Source of the DNA: Bacillota bacterium
GTDB lineage: Bacteria; Bacillota_I; Bacilli_A; Acholeplasmatales; Acholeplasmataceae
Assembly (NCBI GenBank): GCA_018818645.1
Contig: JAHIRQ010000154.1
Span: forward strand, 1-34,439
DNA length: 34,439 nucleotides
Direction of reading: 5' to 3'
Positions 8,531 through 16,302 of this stretch are shown in pieces (position 1 is the first letter of the stretch; each line of letters begins with the position of its first letter). A program made the position numbers and the translations under genes. The notes below the pieces were generated by a model that had not been told where the DNA came from, searched no databases, and saw nothing but the letters and a program-made list of their open reading frames with translations.

Positions 8531-8553
8531 CCCTCCAAATAAAATAACGGAGG
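8509..8553 (+). promoter_or_regulatory. Possible translational switch before rsgA
   Basis: CCCTCC (8531-8536) can pair either with GGAGGG (8509-8514), inside the small upstream ORF, or with GGAGG (8549-8553), the rsgA ribosome binding site. The two pairings exclude each other. A ribosome on the small ORF would open the first and allow the second, hiding the rsgA start. This is inference from complementarity. Confidence 0.35.
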
Positions 8554-8557
8554 AATT

Positions 8558-9577
8558 ATGGAAGAAATACGTTTAAAAAACGTCTCTTTGAATAGAGAGA
8601 GACAAGAAGAAGCAAAATTGTTTTACCCACTTGAAATCGCACGAGTAGTCAATCAACAAAAAGACAAATATACACTCGATTTCAATGGAGAATTAGTCAG
8701 TGCTTGTGTTTCAGGAAAAATGATGTATCAAGCAAAAGATGTGATGGATTTTCCATCAGTTGGCGATTATGTCATGATTGGTAATGATCAAGATACTAAA
8801 ATCATCCATCATATTTTAAAAAGAAAAAGCATCCTAGAAAGAAAATCAGCAGGAAAAAATACAAATGCACAGGTTATAGCAACCAATATTGATTATATTT
8901 TAATCTGTATGTCATTAAATGAGAATTTCAATTTACGAAGATTGGAAAGATATCTATCCATCTCTTGGGTTAGTGGAGCAATTCCAGTGGTTGTACTTAC
9001 AAAGTATGACTTATATGATCCATCGAGTCAAAAACTAGAGATGGTCTATAAGATATCATCAGGTTCGGATGTTATCGTAACATCTGAAATAACTGAACCC
9101 ATGTATAAGGAACTTGAAGATATTATTTTTGAAGGTAAAACCTATGCATTGATTGGATCATCAGGTGTAGGGAAGTCAACCATCATCAATCATTTAATTG
9201 GTAAGAAAGTTACAGAGACAAAAGAAATAGGTTACTTAGATAGAGGAAGGCATATTACAACATCTAGAGAACTCTATGAAACCAAAGACCACGCATATAT
9301 CATTGATACACCAGGTATGAGAGAGCTACAGCTAGATGATGTCGATTTAGATCAAACCTTTCAGGATATTGAAAGCTATAGTAAACTTTGCAAATTTAGT
9401 AATTGTACACATCATCAAGAACCAGGATGTCATGTTAGAGAAGCAATAAGAAATGGATTATTATCAGAAGAAAGATTGAAGAATTACAAGACCTTGCTGA
9501 GAGAGTTTGAGTATCAGCAAAGAAGATTAAAACAAAAAGAAAGAAAAATGATGAAGGCAACAAGAGTAAACAGGTAA
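8558..9577 (+). CDS. rsgA: Ribosome small-subunit assembly GTPase RsgA
   Basis: RsgA is a circularly permuted GTPase that checks late 30S subunit maturation and is activated by the ribosome. The order of motifs proves the permutation: G4 TKYD (148-151) comes before the P-loop GSSGVGKST (200-208), then G3 DTPGMRE (250-256). An N-terminal OB-like domain (about 25-110) precedes them. A C-terminal zinc site follows, with Cys278, Cys283, His285/286 and Cys291. At 339 residues the length is normal. A strong GGAGG at 8549-8553 sets the start. It is transcribed alone between its own promoter and terminator. Confidence 0.95.
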   Translation: MEEIRLKNVSLNRERQEEAKLFYPLEIARVVNQQKDKYTLDFNGELVSACVSGKMMYQAKDVMDFPSVGDYVMIGNDQDTKIIHHILKRKSILERKSAGKNTNAQVIATNIDYILICMSLNENFNLRRLERYLSISWVSGAIPVVVLTKYDLYDPSSQKLEMVYKISSGSDVIVTSEITEPMYKELEDIIFEGKTYALIGSSGVGKSTIINHLIGKKVTETKEIGYLDRGRHITTSRELYETKDHAYIIDTPGMRELQLDDVDLDQTFQDIESYSKLCKFSNCTHHQEPGCHVREAIRNGLLSEERLKNYKTLLREFEYQQRRLKQKERKMMKATRVNR

Positions 9578-9582
9578 TCCCT

Positions 9583-9610
9583 AAAGGGTAGAGTAATCTA
9601 TCCTTTTTTG
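9583..9610 (+). terminator. Intrinsic terminator of rsgA
   Basis: AAAGGGTAGA (9583-9592) pairs with TCTATCCTTT (9597-9606), with one G-T pair and loop GTAA, followed by TTTG, just after the rsgA stop. Confidence 0.8.
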
Positions 9611-9619
9611 TTTAAAAAG

Positions 9620-9659
9620 AAAAACCCTATCCAACGGGGGGGGAAGGGATAGGGTTTTT
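9620..9659 (-). terminator. Intrinsic terminator of pdxST with a G8 loop
   Basis: A 13-bp stem, AAAAACCCTATCC (9620-9632) and GGATAGGGTTTTT (9647-9659), serves the minus strand ten bases past the pdxT stop and could also act on the plus strand. The loop contains eight consecutive G, rare in this AT-rich DNA. Confidence 0.85.
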
Positions 9660-9669
9660 AAACACAAGT

Positions 9670-10239
9670 CTATCTAGCTTTGATGATAGATAGAAAGTAT
9701 TCGTGAAGGTAAGTGCTATCTGTCAATTCCGGATGGAATGCAGTAGCAAGCTGGTTATTTTCTCTAGCAGCAACAATTCGATCATTAACAACAGAAAGAA
9801 TTTCAACACCAGGACCAACCTTTGATATATAAGGTGCTCGAATAAAGGTCATTGGAATTTCTTGATCACCAAATAAAGCATTTGTGAAAAAACTTCCTAA
9901 CTGTCTTCCATAAGCGTTACGTTCAACTTCAATATTCATGGTTTGAAAATGGATATGCGAGTCATTGGTTAGTTTATTTGCAAGTAAAATCATTCCAGCA
10001 CACGTTCCCAATACAGGAAGTCCCGATTTGATTAAATCCTTTAAAGGGTTAAACAATCCCAAATCATGAAGTAGCTTACCCATGGCTGTTGATTCACCAC
10101 CAGGTAAGATTAATCCATCCATACCTTTTTTTAAATCTCTCAATTGTCTAATCTCAAAGGTTTTTACACCAAGCTTTTCTAAAATGTATTGATGCTCAAT
10201 GAACGCCCCTTGAACTGCAAGGATGCCGATCGTTATCAT
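9670..10239 (-). CDS. pdxT: Pyridoxal 5'-phosphate synthase glutaminase subunit PdxT
   Basis: PdxT hydrolyses glutamine and channels ammonia to PdxS for PLP synthesis in the DXP-independent route. It is a class I glutamine amidotransferase: the oxyanion motif LPGGESTAMG (45-54), the nucleophile Cys80 in GTCAGM and the His/Glu pair in FHPEL near residue 170 complete the triad. The length of 189 residues is typical. Its ATG overlaps the pdxS TAA by one base (TAATG), so the subunits are translationally coupled, matching their assembly as a 12+12 complex. Confidence 0.96.
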   Translation of the reverse strand: MITIGILAVQGAFIEHQYILEKLGVKTFEIRQLRDLKKGMDGLILPGGESTAMGKLLHDLGLFNPLKDLIKSGLPVLGTCAGMILLANKLTNDSHIHFQTMNIEVERNAYGRQLGSFFTNALFGDQEIPMTFIRAPYISKVGPGVEILSVVNDRIVAARENNQLATAFHPELTDSTYLHEYFLSIIKAR

Positions 10240-11114
10240 TATTTACCTCGTTCAGCCATTAAGAGTTCAATTTCAGACTCGTTAATACCAACCATGGCTT
10301 CGCCTAAATCTTCAGAGATTTCAGCTAATATTTTTGGATCATTGAAGTTGGTTACAGCCTTAACAATCGCTTCAGCTCTCTTTGCAGGATTTCCTGACTT
10401 GAAGATACCTGAACCAACGAAAACACCTTCTGCACCGAGTTGCATCATGAGTGCAGCATCTGCGGGAGTTGCTATACCACCAGCTGCAAAATTAACGACT
10501 GGAAGCTTACCATTTTCATGGACATAACGAATTAAATCGAGTGATACTCCCATTTGTTTCTGCAAAACAAAGAGTTCATCAGCACGAAGAGATTGAATCG
10601 TTCTAATTTCTTTTTGGATTGCGCGCATGTGTCTAACCGCTTGAATCACATCACCTGTACCAGGTTCACCCTTGGTTCTAATCATTGCTGCACCTTCTGA
10701 AATTCTACGAAGTGCTTCTCCTAAATCCTTCGCTCCACAAACAAATGGAACATTAAATTTAGTTTTTTCAATGTGATACATGTCATCAGCAGGTGATAAG
10801 ACTTCACTTTCATCAATATAATCGATTTCAATAGCTTCTAGAATTTGAGCTTCTACGAAATGACCGATTCTAACCTTAGCCATAACAGGTATTGAAACTG
10901 CTGCTTGAATTTCTTTAATCATTTTAGGATCGCTCATCCGAGAAACGCCACCAACAGCGCGAATGTCTGCAGGTATTCTTTCTAGTGCCATGACTGCAAC
11001 TGCACCAGCAGCTTCAGCTATTCTTGCTTGAGCTGGGTTACATACATCCATAATGACTCCACCTTTAAGCATTTGAGCTAATTCTTTGTTTAATTTATAT
11101 CTTTGACTTTGCAT
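10239..11114 (-). CDS. pdxS: Pyridoxal 5'-phosphate synthase synthase subunit PdxS
   Basis: PdxS builds PLP from ribose 5-phosphate, glyceraldehyde 3-phosphate and ammonia supplied by PdxT. The (beta/alpha)8 barrel is highly conserved here: [18 protein letters not shown] near the N-terminus, the Schiff-base lysine Lys80 in [10 protein letters not shown], the [12 protein letters not shown] segment with the second active-site lysine region, and the phosphate-binding [14 protein letters not shown] and GVFVGSGIF loops. The length of 291 residues is normal. The start follows AAGGAGG. It is first in a two-gene operon and divergent from a PdxR-like regulator, a common arrangement for regulated B6 synthesis. 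Confidence 0.97.
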   Translation of the reverse strand: MQSQRYKLNKELAQMLKGGVIMDVCNPAQARIAEAAGAVAVMALERIPADIRAVGGVSRMSDPKMIKEIQAAVSIPVMAKVRIGHFVEAQILEAIEIDYIDESEVLSPADDMYHIEKTKFNVPFVCGAKDLGEALRRISEGAAMIRTKGEPGTGDVIQAVRHMRAIQKEIRTIQSLRADELFVLQKQMGVSLDLIRYVHENGKLPVVNFAAGGIATPADAALMMQLGAEGVFVGSGIFKSGNPAKRAEAIVKAVTNFNDPKILAEISEDLGEAMVGINESEIELLMAERGK

Positions 11115-11135
11115 GATATTGTTCCTCCTTGAATT

Positions 11136-11176
11136 CTATTCATGAATAGTATATACTTATAACTGGTATAGGTAAA
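11136..11176 (-). promoter_or_regulatory. pdxST promoter with overlapping palindrome
   Basis: Read on the minus strand, TTTACC (11171-11176), 17 bases and TATACT (11148-11153) form the pdxS promoter. A perfect 14-bp palindrome CTATTCATGAATAG (11136-11149) starts at the -10 and covers the likely start point, a good position for an operator. Confidence 0.6.
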
Positions 11177-11207
11177 TATTCAGATTAGAAAAAAATGAGC
11201 ATACCAG
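11163..11207. promoter_or_regulatory. Candidate PdxR operator: CTGGTAT inverted repeat
   Basis: CTGGTAT (11163-11169) is repeated in inverted form as ATACCAG (11201-11207), 31 bases apart in the divergent region. The first copy lies in the spacer of the pdxS promoter and the second just before the regulator gene. MocR-type regulators bind separated repeats of this sort, so this is a plausible PdxR site. Confidence 0.4.
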
Positions 11208-11219
11208 ATGGGTGAATCT

Positions 11220-12605
11220 ATGGAGCATGTAAAAAAGCCAATCTATGTAGAACTATATGAACAATTCAAGAGTATGATTGTTGAAGGTAAATATGAGGAA
11301 AATCAAAAACTACCTTCTAAAAGAAAGCTTTCAGCAGATTTAAAAATCAGTCCTATAACTGTAGAAGCTGCTTATCTGCAATTGATTGCTGAAGGATATG
11401 TATATTCTGTTGAAAAAAGTGGTTACTTCGTCTCTAAAAGGGTTGAAGTTGTTTTAGGGGCTAAAGAGTCGAAAGTAGATATTGAATATGATCATCAAGA
11501 AAAGAAAGATGACTATCTTTACGAATTTAATACCAATGTAGTGGATACCTCATTATTTCCAAATTCAACATGGGCTAAGTTATCTAGGGAAGTGCTATCA
11601 GAAAATCATCATGAAATGTTAAATATTACGCATCCTGAAGGGATGAGAGAATTAAGAGTTGAAATTGCTAGATATTTAGAGCTATATCGAGGAATGCATG
11701 TGGATCCTTCTCAAATCATTATCGGATCAGGAAGTTCATCACTCATTGGATTAATCGTTGAGATACTAGGTAGAAAAGAATGTTACGCGATGGAGAATCC
11801 TGGTTATTCAAAGATATATCATTTGTTTAAGGGAAACGATGTGCAATTAGCTTTGATTGGTTTAGATGATCTAGGAATTCGTGTTAATGAATTGATTGAA
11901 TCGAATGCAAGTATTGTTCATATCACACCATCTCATCAATTTCCAACAGGCGTCGTGATGCCAATTCAAAGAAGAAATGAATTGTTAAACTGGGCCAATG
12001 AGAAAGATAACCGTTTTATCATTGAAGATGATTATGATTCTGAGTTTAGGTTCCAAGGAAAACCAATTCCTGCACTTCAGGGGTTAGATTATAATGATAA
12101 AGTCATTTATATGAACACATTTACGAAAACACTAGCGCCATCATTTCGAATGGGATATATGGTATTACCCAGAAAGTTGTTATCTATATATAATAAGATT
12201 AAAGGCTATCATGGATGTACGGTACCTAACTTTGAGCAATACATTATGTATAAGTTCATGAAGGGTGGCTATTTTGAACGTCATGTGAATCGGATGAAGA
12301 ATCATTATCGCCAAAAGATAGAACTCATTATGAAGATTGTCGAGAAGTATCCAAAAATTAAGTTGAAAGGCTATGAATCAGGTTTACATTTTTTAATGGA
12401 AGTTGATTCGAGTACTTCAGAAGAAGATATGGTTTTATATGCGATGAAAAACAAGATTAAAGTTTCTGGATTGACTTCCTATCTTCAAGAGAATTTTGGA
12501 AGTTTAAACAAAGCGTTGGTTATTGGTTATTCAGGAATAGAAATAGAGAAATTAGAGCAAGCAATGAACTTATTAATACAAAGTGTTTTAGTAGATCTAT
12601 GTTAG
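11220..12605 (+). CDS. pdxR: MocR/PdxR-type transcription regulator
   Basis: This GntR-type winged helix (about residues 5-75, with KLPSKRKLSADLKISPITVEAAY) is fused to a fold-type I aminotransferase domain. The PLP-binding lysine lies in NTFTKTLAPSFRMGY, and the cofactor Asp in IIEDDYDSEFRF. Known PdxR proteins sense PLP in this domain and control pdxST. The divergent position next to pdxST supports that role. The track start is ATG 11208, but ATG 11220 has GGTGA at proper spacing and gives the normal start MEHVKKPIYVELY, so I prefer it. Final length is about 461 residues. No clear terminator follows. Confidence 0.88.
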   Translation: MEHVKKPIYVELYEQFKSMIVEGKYEENQKLPSKRKLSADLKISPITVEAAYLQLIAEGYVYSVEKSGYFVSKRVEVVLGAKESKVDIEYDHQEKKDDYLYEFNTNVVDTSLFPNSTWAKLSREVLSENHHEMLNITHPEGMRELRVEIARYLELYRGMHVDPSQIIIGSGSSSLIGLIVEILGRKECYAMENPGYSKIYHLFKGNDVQLALIGLDDLGIRVNELIESNASIVHITPSHQFPTGVVMPIQRRNELLNWANEKDNRFIIEDDYDSEFRFQGKPIPALQGLDYNDKVIYMNTFTKTLAPSFRMGYMVLPRKLLSIYNKIKGYHGCTVPNFEQYIMYKFMKGGYFERHVNRMKNHYRQKIELIMKIVEKYPKIKLKGYESGLHFLMEVDSSTSEEDMVLYAMKNKIKVSGLTSYLQENFGSLNKALVIGYSGIEIEKLEQAMNLLIQSVLVDLC

Positions 12606-12744
12606 TAACACTTTTGATGGTTACTATTGACTCTTATGTTACAATTCACATTTTAAAAAAATATGAAATAATATCAGTTTTCTTAGAGATTAATTGAAAG
12701 TGCACGTTCTTGCAAAAAAAGTCGATTTAGAACTTTATTAACTA

Positions 12745-12773
12745 TTGATAATCTCCAGTAAATGTTATATAAT
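12745..12773 (+). promoter_or_regulatory. Strong promoter of the abiE operon
   Basis: TTGATA (12745-12750), 17 bases, TATAAT (12768-12773). The track start of the antitoxin ORF falls on the -35 itself, so that start is excluded. Confidence 0.8.
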
Positions 12774-12795
12774 ACAATTATGTGGAGGAAATAGC

Positions 12796-13386
12796 ATGAT
12801 TTTTACAACATTAAGCCTAAAAGAAAAGTATAAAGATTATACAGATATTAATGGTAGGATTAAAAGAGATGTAGATAAAGGCATCTTATTTCCGCTTGTA
12901 AGAGGTATATACGAGACCAACGGTAATACAGATGGATTCTTGCTTGCTTCGTATATTTATGGTCCATCATATTTGTCTTTTGAATACGCACTTTCGTTTC
13001 ACAATTTAATTCCTGAAAGAGTTGTTGTCTATACGAATGCGACATTCAACAAAAGAAAAACCAAGTCATATCAAAATCATTTTGGTCTTTTCACTTATAG
13101 GGATGTTCCAGATAAAGCCTTCCCATTTTTTGTAAAAGCTTATGTAGAAGATACTTACGCATATTTCATTGCAAGCCCTGAAAAAGCATTATGTGATCTA
13201 CTCTACATAAAAGAACCAGTAAAAAGCGTTAGAGAACTAAAAATGTTATTATTTGAAGACCTTCGATTGAACAAGGATGCATTTAAACAATTAAACTTTG
13301 AAGAAGTTTTGTTTTTGTCCGATAAGTATATATCCAATAATATTAAGCACCTTGTGAAATATATTGAAAGTGAGTATAACAAATGA
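12796..13386 (+). CDS. AbiEi-type antitoxin/transcriptional repressor
   Basis: This is the antitoxin of a type IV (AbiE) toxin-antitoxin pair. AbiEi proteins have an N-terminal winged helix that represses the operon and a C-terminal domain that counters the toxin. Here the winged-helix region spans about residues 1-50 (INGRIKRDVDKGILFPLVRGIYE), followed by the family features SYIYGPSYLSFEYAL and IASPEKALCDLLY. The start is ATG 12796 behind GGAGGAA, giving 196 residues. The upstream 51 bases in the track are promoter. It overlaps the toxin gene by four bases (ATGA). The pair is flanked by the B6 locus and by toxin relics, which suits an acquired defence module. Confidence 0.85.
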   Translation: MIFTTLSLKEKYKDYTDINGRIKRDVDKGILFPLVRGIYETNGNTDGFLLASYIYGPSYLSFEYALSFHNLIPERVVVYTNATFNKRKTKSYQNHFGLFTYRDVPDKAFPFFVKAYVEDTYAYFIASPEKALCDLLYIKEPVKSVRELKMLLFEDLRLNKDAFKQLNFEEVLFLSDKYISNNIKHLVKYIESEYNK

Positions 13387-14258
13387 CTATCATTCAACAA
13401 ATGATTAATAAGTACAATTCAAAAACATTAGAGGATAAAAAGAATGCGATTAAAGAAGTTTTACAAGAAGTGGTTTTAGCAGGACTTTCTAAAACTGACT
13501 TTTTTACACATGCAGCTTTTTATGGGGGAACTGCTTTAAGAATATTTTATGGGATGGATCGTTTTAGCGAAGATTTGGATTTTTCATTACTTGTATCGGA
13601 TTTTGCTTTTGATATCGATAAATATTTAAAACCAATCAATGATATTGTGAAATCTCTTGGGCTCAATTTTGAAGTATCAAAAAAGGAGAAAGTGAGAGAT
13701 TCGAATATTGATTCAGCATTTATTAAAGGGAATACAAGAGAAACATTAATCACTATTTTTCCGAATTCGACAGATTCTAATCGAATCATTCACAATGAGA
13801 AAATCACTATCAAATTTGAAGTCGATGTGAATCCACCCATGTATGCACATACTGAAATAAAATTTCGCTTATTACCTTTTCCTTACCAAGTTAGAGTTTA
13901 TGATCAAAAATCCTTATTTGCAGGTAAAATTCATGCAGTAATTGCTAGAAGTTGGAAAAACCGTGTAAAGGGTAGAGACTTATATGATTATATCTATTAT
14001 TTGAGTTTCGACACAAAAGTGAACTTAAAACACTTAGAAGCAAGACTTAAGCAAACAAAAACAATAGAAGAAGATGTCAATTTAACTAGAGAATTATTAA
14101 TTGAAATATTAGAAAAAAGATTTGATCTTATTGATTATGAAACAGCCAAATCAGATATTAGACCATTTATTAAAGATCAAAATAAACTCGACATTTGGAG
14201 TAGTGATTTTTTCAAATCAATTACAAAAGATTTAAAGGTTGATTTGTTAGATAGTTAG
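13383..14258 (+). CDS. AbiEii-type nucleotidyltransferase toxin
   Basis: This 291-residue toxin partner is of the nucleotidyltransferase AbiEii/AbiGii type. The minimal NTase signature is present: GG at 48-49 in FYGGTALRI and the metal-binding Asp pair at 64-66 in SEDLDFSL. Later conserved blocks are KSLFAGKIHAVIARSWKNRVKGRDLYDYIYY, as in the family. Such toxins modify tRNA or other nucleic acid targets and cause growth arrest or phage abortive infection. The gene is intact and its start overlaps the antitoxin stop. No terminator is obvious after it. Confidence 0.88.
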   Translation: MTIIQQMINKYNSKTLEDKKNAIKEVLQEVVLAGLSKTDFFTHAAFYGGTALRIFYGMDRFSEDLDFSLLVSDFAFDIDKYLKPINDIVKSLGLNFEVSKKEKVRDSNIDSAFIKGNTRETLITIFPNSTDSNRIIHNEKITIKFEVDVNPPMYAHTEIKFRLLPFPYQVRVYDQKSLFAGKIHAVIARSWKNRVKGRDLYDYIYYLSFDTKVNLKHLEARLKQTKTIEEDVNLTRELLIEILEKRFDLIDYETAKSDIRPFIKDQNKLDIWSSDFFKSITKDLKVDLLDS

Positions 14259-14350
14259 ATTAGACCTAATTCTATGTTACTTTGGTATTCTATCGATTTT
14301 TTACCCATGTAAAGGGAAACTTATTCTACCCAAATTTGATATTTCTTTGA

Positions 14351-14509
14351 TACACACAAGTCGATTGGTATGGAAATAAATCAGTGGGTTGTGATACCGT
14401 TTCATATGTGGATTCAAACACAAATGGAACAATCACAACTGAGTATTTCCTTGACGGTACTTTAGTTTTATTTGAAAAAACCGGAATGGAGAGTGTGGGA
14501 AGATGGTAG
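14351..14509 (+). pseudogene. Rhs/YD-repeat core relic (first copy)
   Basis: One frame is open from 14351 to TAG at 14507-14509 and reads NGTITTEYFLDGTLVLFEKT, a recognisable Rhs YD-repeat segment. It has no start codon or ribosome binding site, and both ends break off into non-coding sequence. The rest of the 409-base stretch 14259-14667 shows nothing else I can name. It is a fragment of a former Rhs polymorphic-toxin gene. Confidence 0.6.
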
Positions 14510-14667
14510 TAGCACTTAACCACAGGAATTCAACTCATTAGTGAATATACATAAAAATTGAAAAGTGACACAACAATAAAGATAATAACTCAATATTCTC
14601 AATAAGTAGAAAGGAATATATTAGCATCCAATCAATGTCTTCTTGGACTTATATATAAGGTACTGCA

Positions 14668-15066
14668 ATGAACCTCATGGATTATATTAACAATAAGAAT
14701 TATGAGTATAAGATTGAGAAATATTTGGGAGAAATCAATAAGACAGGATTTAGGGATTCCATCTCATTAAAATATTTTGTCAACACTATAATTGAACCAG
14801 ATAAATCATTAATAGGATGTTTTAACGAGATCAATCTTTTTGATGTCTATCAATATCATATGCTAGACATCTTTAAAATTGTTATAGAGTTTGCGAAAGG
14901 TAATATTGTAGTGATTACCGAATGGACTGTTCCATGGGAGGGTGATTCGTGTTATTCTGAGTTTATTAAAAACATGCATGCAGAGTCGATTCCAGCATAT
15001 CCTTATCCCAAAGTTAGAGAATATTGTGGATTGGTATTGGTGCTTCTGCAAAAGTTGGAGTGTTGA
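14668..15066 (+). CDS. Unknown 132-residue protein, C-terminus replaced; possible immunity-gene relic
   Basis: I do not recognise the family. The protein is soluble, with mixed alpha/beta character and a Trp-rich segment (VVITEWTVPWEGDS). After KVREY the sequence enters DNA whose other frame codes for a Gly-rich Rhs-tip fragment, so the last dozen residues (GLVLVLLQKLEC) look like out-of-frame reading across a recombination joint near base 15020. A weak AAGG lies before the ATG. Its place between Rhs relics suggests an immunity gene cut at its 3' end, which is inference. Confidence 0.45.
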   Translation: MNLMDYINNKNYEYKIEKYLGEINKTGFRDSISLKYFVNTIIEPDKSLIGCFNEINLFDVYQYHMLDIFKIVIEFAKGNIVVITEWTVPWEGDSCYSEFIKNMHAESIPAYPYPKVREYCGLVLVLLQKLEC

Positions 15067-15263
15067 ACACGATTTATGGTGTAAAACTTGGGAATACAGT
15101 TTCTGTTGATTTAGAATTGTATTTTGGGGTTGGAGCTGCATTTGACTTATCAGAAGGAGTTAAAATCGGTGGACCGGGTTGGGAACTATCAATTTGTTTT
15201 GATTGGAACTTGGATATGGCTAAAATTTTGGGCTATGATAAAATTAGTTTTGATCTTGATTAA
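15024..15263 (+). pseudogene. Gly-rich Rhs C-terminal tip fragment
   Basis: This 79-residue fragment (GIGASAKVGV, FGVGAAFDLSEG) resembles the glycine-rich beta-repeat tails found at the C-terminus of Rhs proteins. It begins at the joint inside the preceding gene, with an in-frame stop just upstream (15015-15017) and no ribosome binding site; the track start is a TTG. It ends normally at TAA. I read it as the 3' end of a lost toxin tip. Confidence 0.5.
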
Positions 15264-15324
15264 CGAAATATTATGAAAAGGAGCAATTACTATGTTACGA
15301 GACATATTAATTCGTATTTGAAAT

Positions 15325-15645
15325 ATGCTGAGTATATTCGGACGTTATAAGTATTATAAATATTTAATGTGTATTCCTGGTATTGGAGGAGTTATCTCCT
15401 TTTCAATTGTATACTCCAAAAAGAACAAAATTAAGGATTTTTCCATTTCTACATATTATATGAATTTTGTTTATTGTCTAATGTTGATATTTGCATCATT
15501 CATTGTTTTTGTAGTTATAGAAGAAATAATGAAGTTGACTATAGATAACCGATTATTTTTATATATTTTGTACATTATTACTGGAATTCAATTCAATTTA
15601 TTATTTTATTGGTACTATAAGAAATACATAAAGGGGAATATATGA
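15325..15645 (+). CDS. Small membrane protein, possible immunity protein, start region damaged
   Basis: This 106-residue protein has about three hydrophobic segments and a basic end. Its N-terminal motif CIPGIGGVISF matches LIPYAGPILGF in the next gene, so the two are diverged paralogues. The best ribosome binding site (AAAAGGAGC) sits before an ATG at 15292 in the same frame, but that frame meets TGA at 15319-15321, four bases before the ATG at 15325. Translation may restart at 15325. The original protein probably began at 15292, as MLRDILIRI. Position behind a toxin-tip fragment suggests a membrane immunity protein. Function unknown. Confidence 0.5.
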   Translation: MLSIFGRYKYYKYLMCIPGIGGVISFSIVYSKKNKIKDFSISTYYMNFVYCLMLIFASFIVFVVIEEIMKLTIDNRLFLYILYIITGIQFNLLFYWYYKKYIKGNI

Positions 15646-15953
15646 AATTATTTAATAAAGACAAATATTTATTTTTCTTGATTTTAATCCCTTATGCTGG
15701 ACCAATTTTGGGATTTAAGATTCTGAATTATAGATATAATAGCAACAAAGATTTTTCACAAAGAACATTTTATTTAAGCGTGTTTGTATCGTCGATTGTA
15801 ATTACAGTCTATATCGCGTTACTTCTTATAATTTACCATTTACTGGAGATTAGTAAGAATTACTACTTTGATTTGATACTTATCATACCAATCAATCTCA
15901 TTTTAGTTTTTTCACTAATAATTTACTACAAAAAAAACATCTCCAATATCTGA
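15642..15953 (+). CDS. Small membrane protein, paralogue of the preceding one
   Basis: This 103-residue protein has about three membrane segments, a polar loop (NYRYNSNKDFSQRTF) and a Lys-rich tail. It starts with ATG overlapping the previous stop (ATGA), so the pair is translationally coupled. Similar layout, length and the IPYAGP motif show common descent with the previous gene. Paired small membrane proteins beside toxin tips are often immunity proteins for membrane-acting or processed toxins; here that is a guess. Confidence 0.55.
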   Translation: MKLFNKDKYLFFLILIPYAGPILGFKILNYRYNSNKDFSQRTFYLSVFVSSIVITVYIALLLIIYHLLEISKNYYFDLILIIPINLILVFSLIIYYKKNISNI

Positions 15954-16007
15954 TATAAAAACTGAGGGATTTTTCAGTAAGAACCATCTGGTATTGAGTG
16001 CTTCTAA

Positions 16008-16082
16008 ATCACAAAATTACAAGGAGATGTCATAGATTTATTGGACAATTATTACCAAAGTACTATGAAACAAAAAAAATGA
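16008..16082 (+). pseudogene. Rhs core relic (second copy)
   Basis: The frame from 16008 to TGA at 16080-16082 reads LQGDVIDLLDNYYQST, matching the Rhs-core pattern LQGDVIGLLD that follows the YD repeats. No start codon is present, a stop lies just upstream, and the surrounding DNA (15954-16230) is otherwise non-coding. It supports the presence of a second degraded Rhs gene copy. Confidence 0.5.
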
Positions 16083-16230
16083 TACTTTTATTATAATGTC
16101 TAACATGATTCATATTTAAGCAGTTTAAAGCTTTAGAACATCTATTATGTTTAAAGTTAAGCAACTACGTGAAATTTAGATATGTTCCTAACTGATAAAA
16201 GGTAGGAGTTGTGGAATTTTGAGTGGCTAA

Positions 16231-16302
16231 AAATATGTATCCGGCATATATGAATCGACATATTTTCGAGCAATTAGATATACTCCACACACGGCTTGGT
16301 GG
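16231..16302 (+). repeat. Pre-tip stub repeat, copy 1
   Basis: AAATATGTATCC followed by TATTTTCGAGCAATTAGATATACTCCACAC. Related sequence recurs at 17698-17772 and 17835-17910, plus a shorter one at 17781. In copy 1 it is open and in frame with the toxin tip (YVSGIYESTYFRAIRYTP). Confidence 0.6.

Noticed and set aside
8531-8553. Terminator before rsgA
   Set aside because: The GGAGGG/CCCTCC hairpin is followed by AAATAAAA, not a T run, so it cannot be an intrinsic terminator.
14326-14523. Minus-strand 65-residue ORF
   Set aside because: The plus strand of the same bases carries an Rhs-like reading frame, which explains the open antisense frame.
15292-15330. TGA read as Trp (Mycoplasma code)
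   Set aside because: Several sound genes end in TGA (rlmH, aroF, the GH105 gene, the leader peptide) and Trp is TGG throughout, so the standard code applies.
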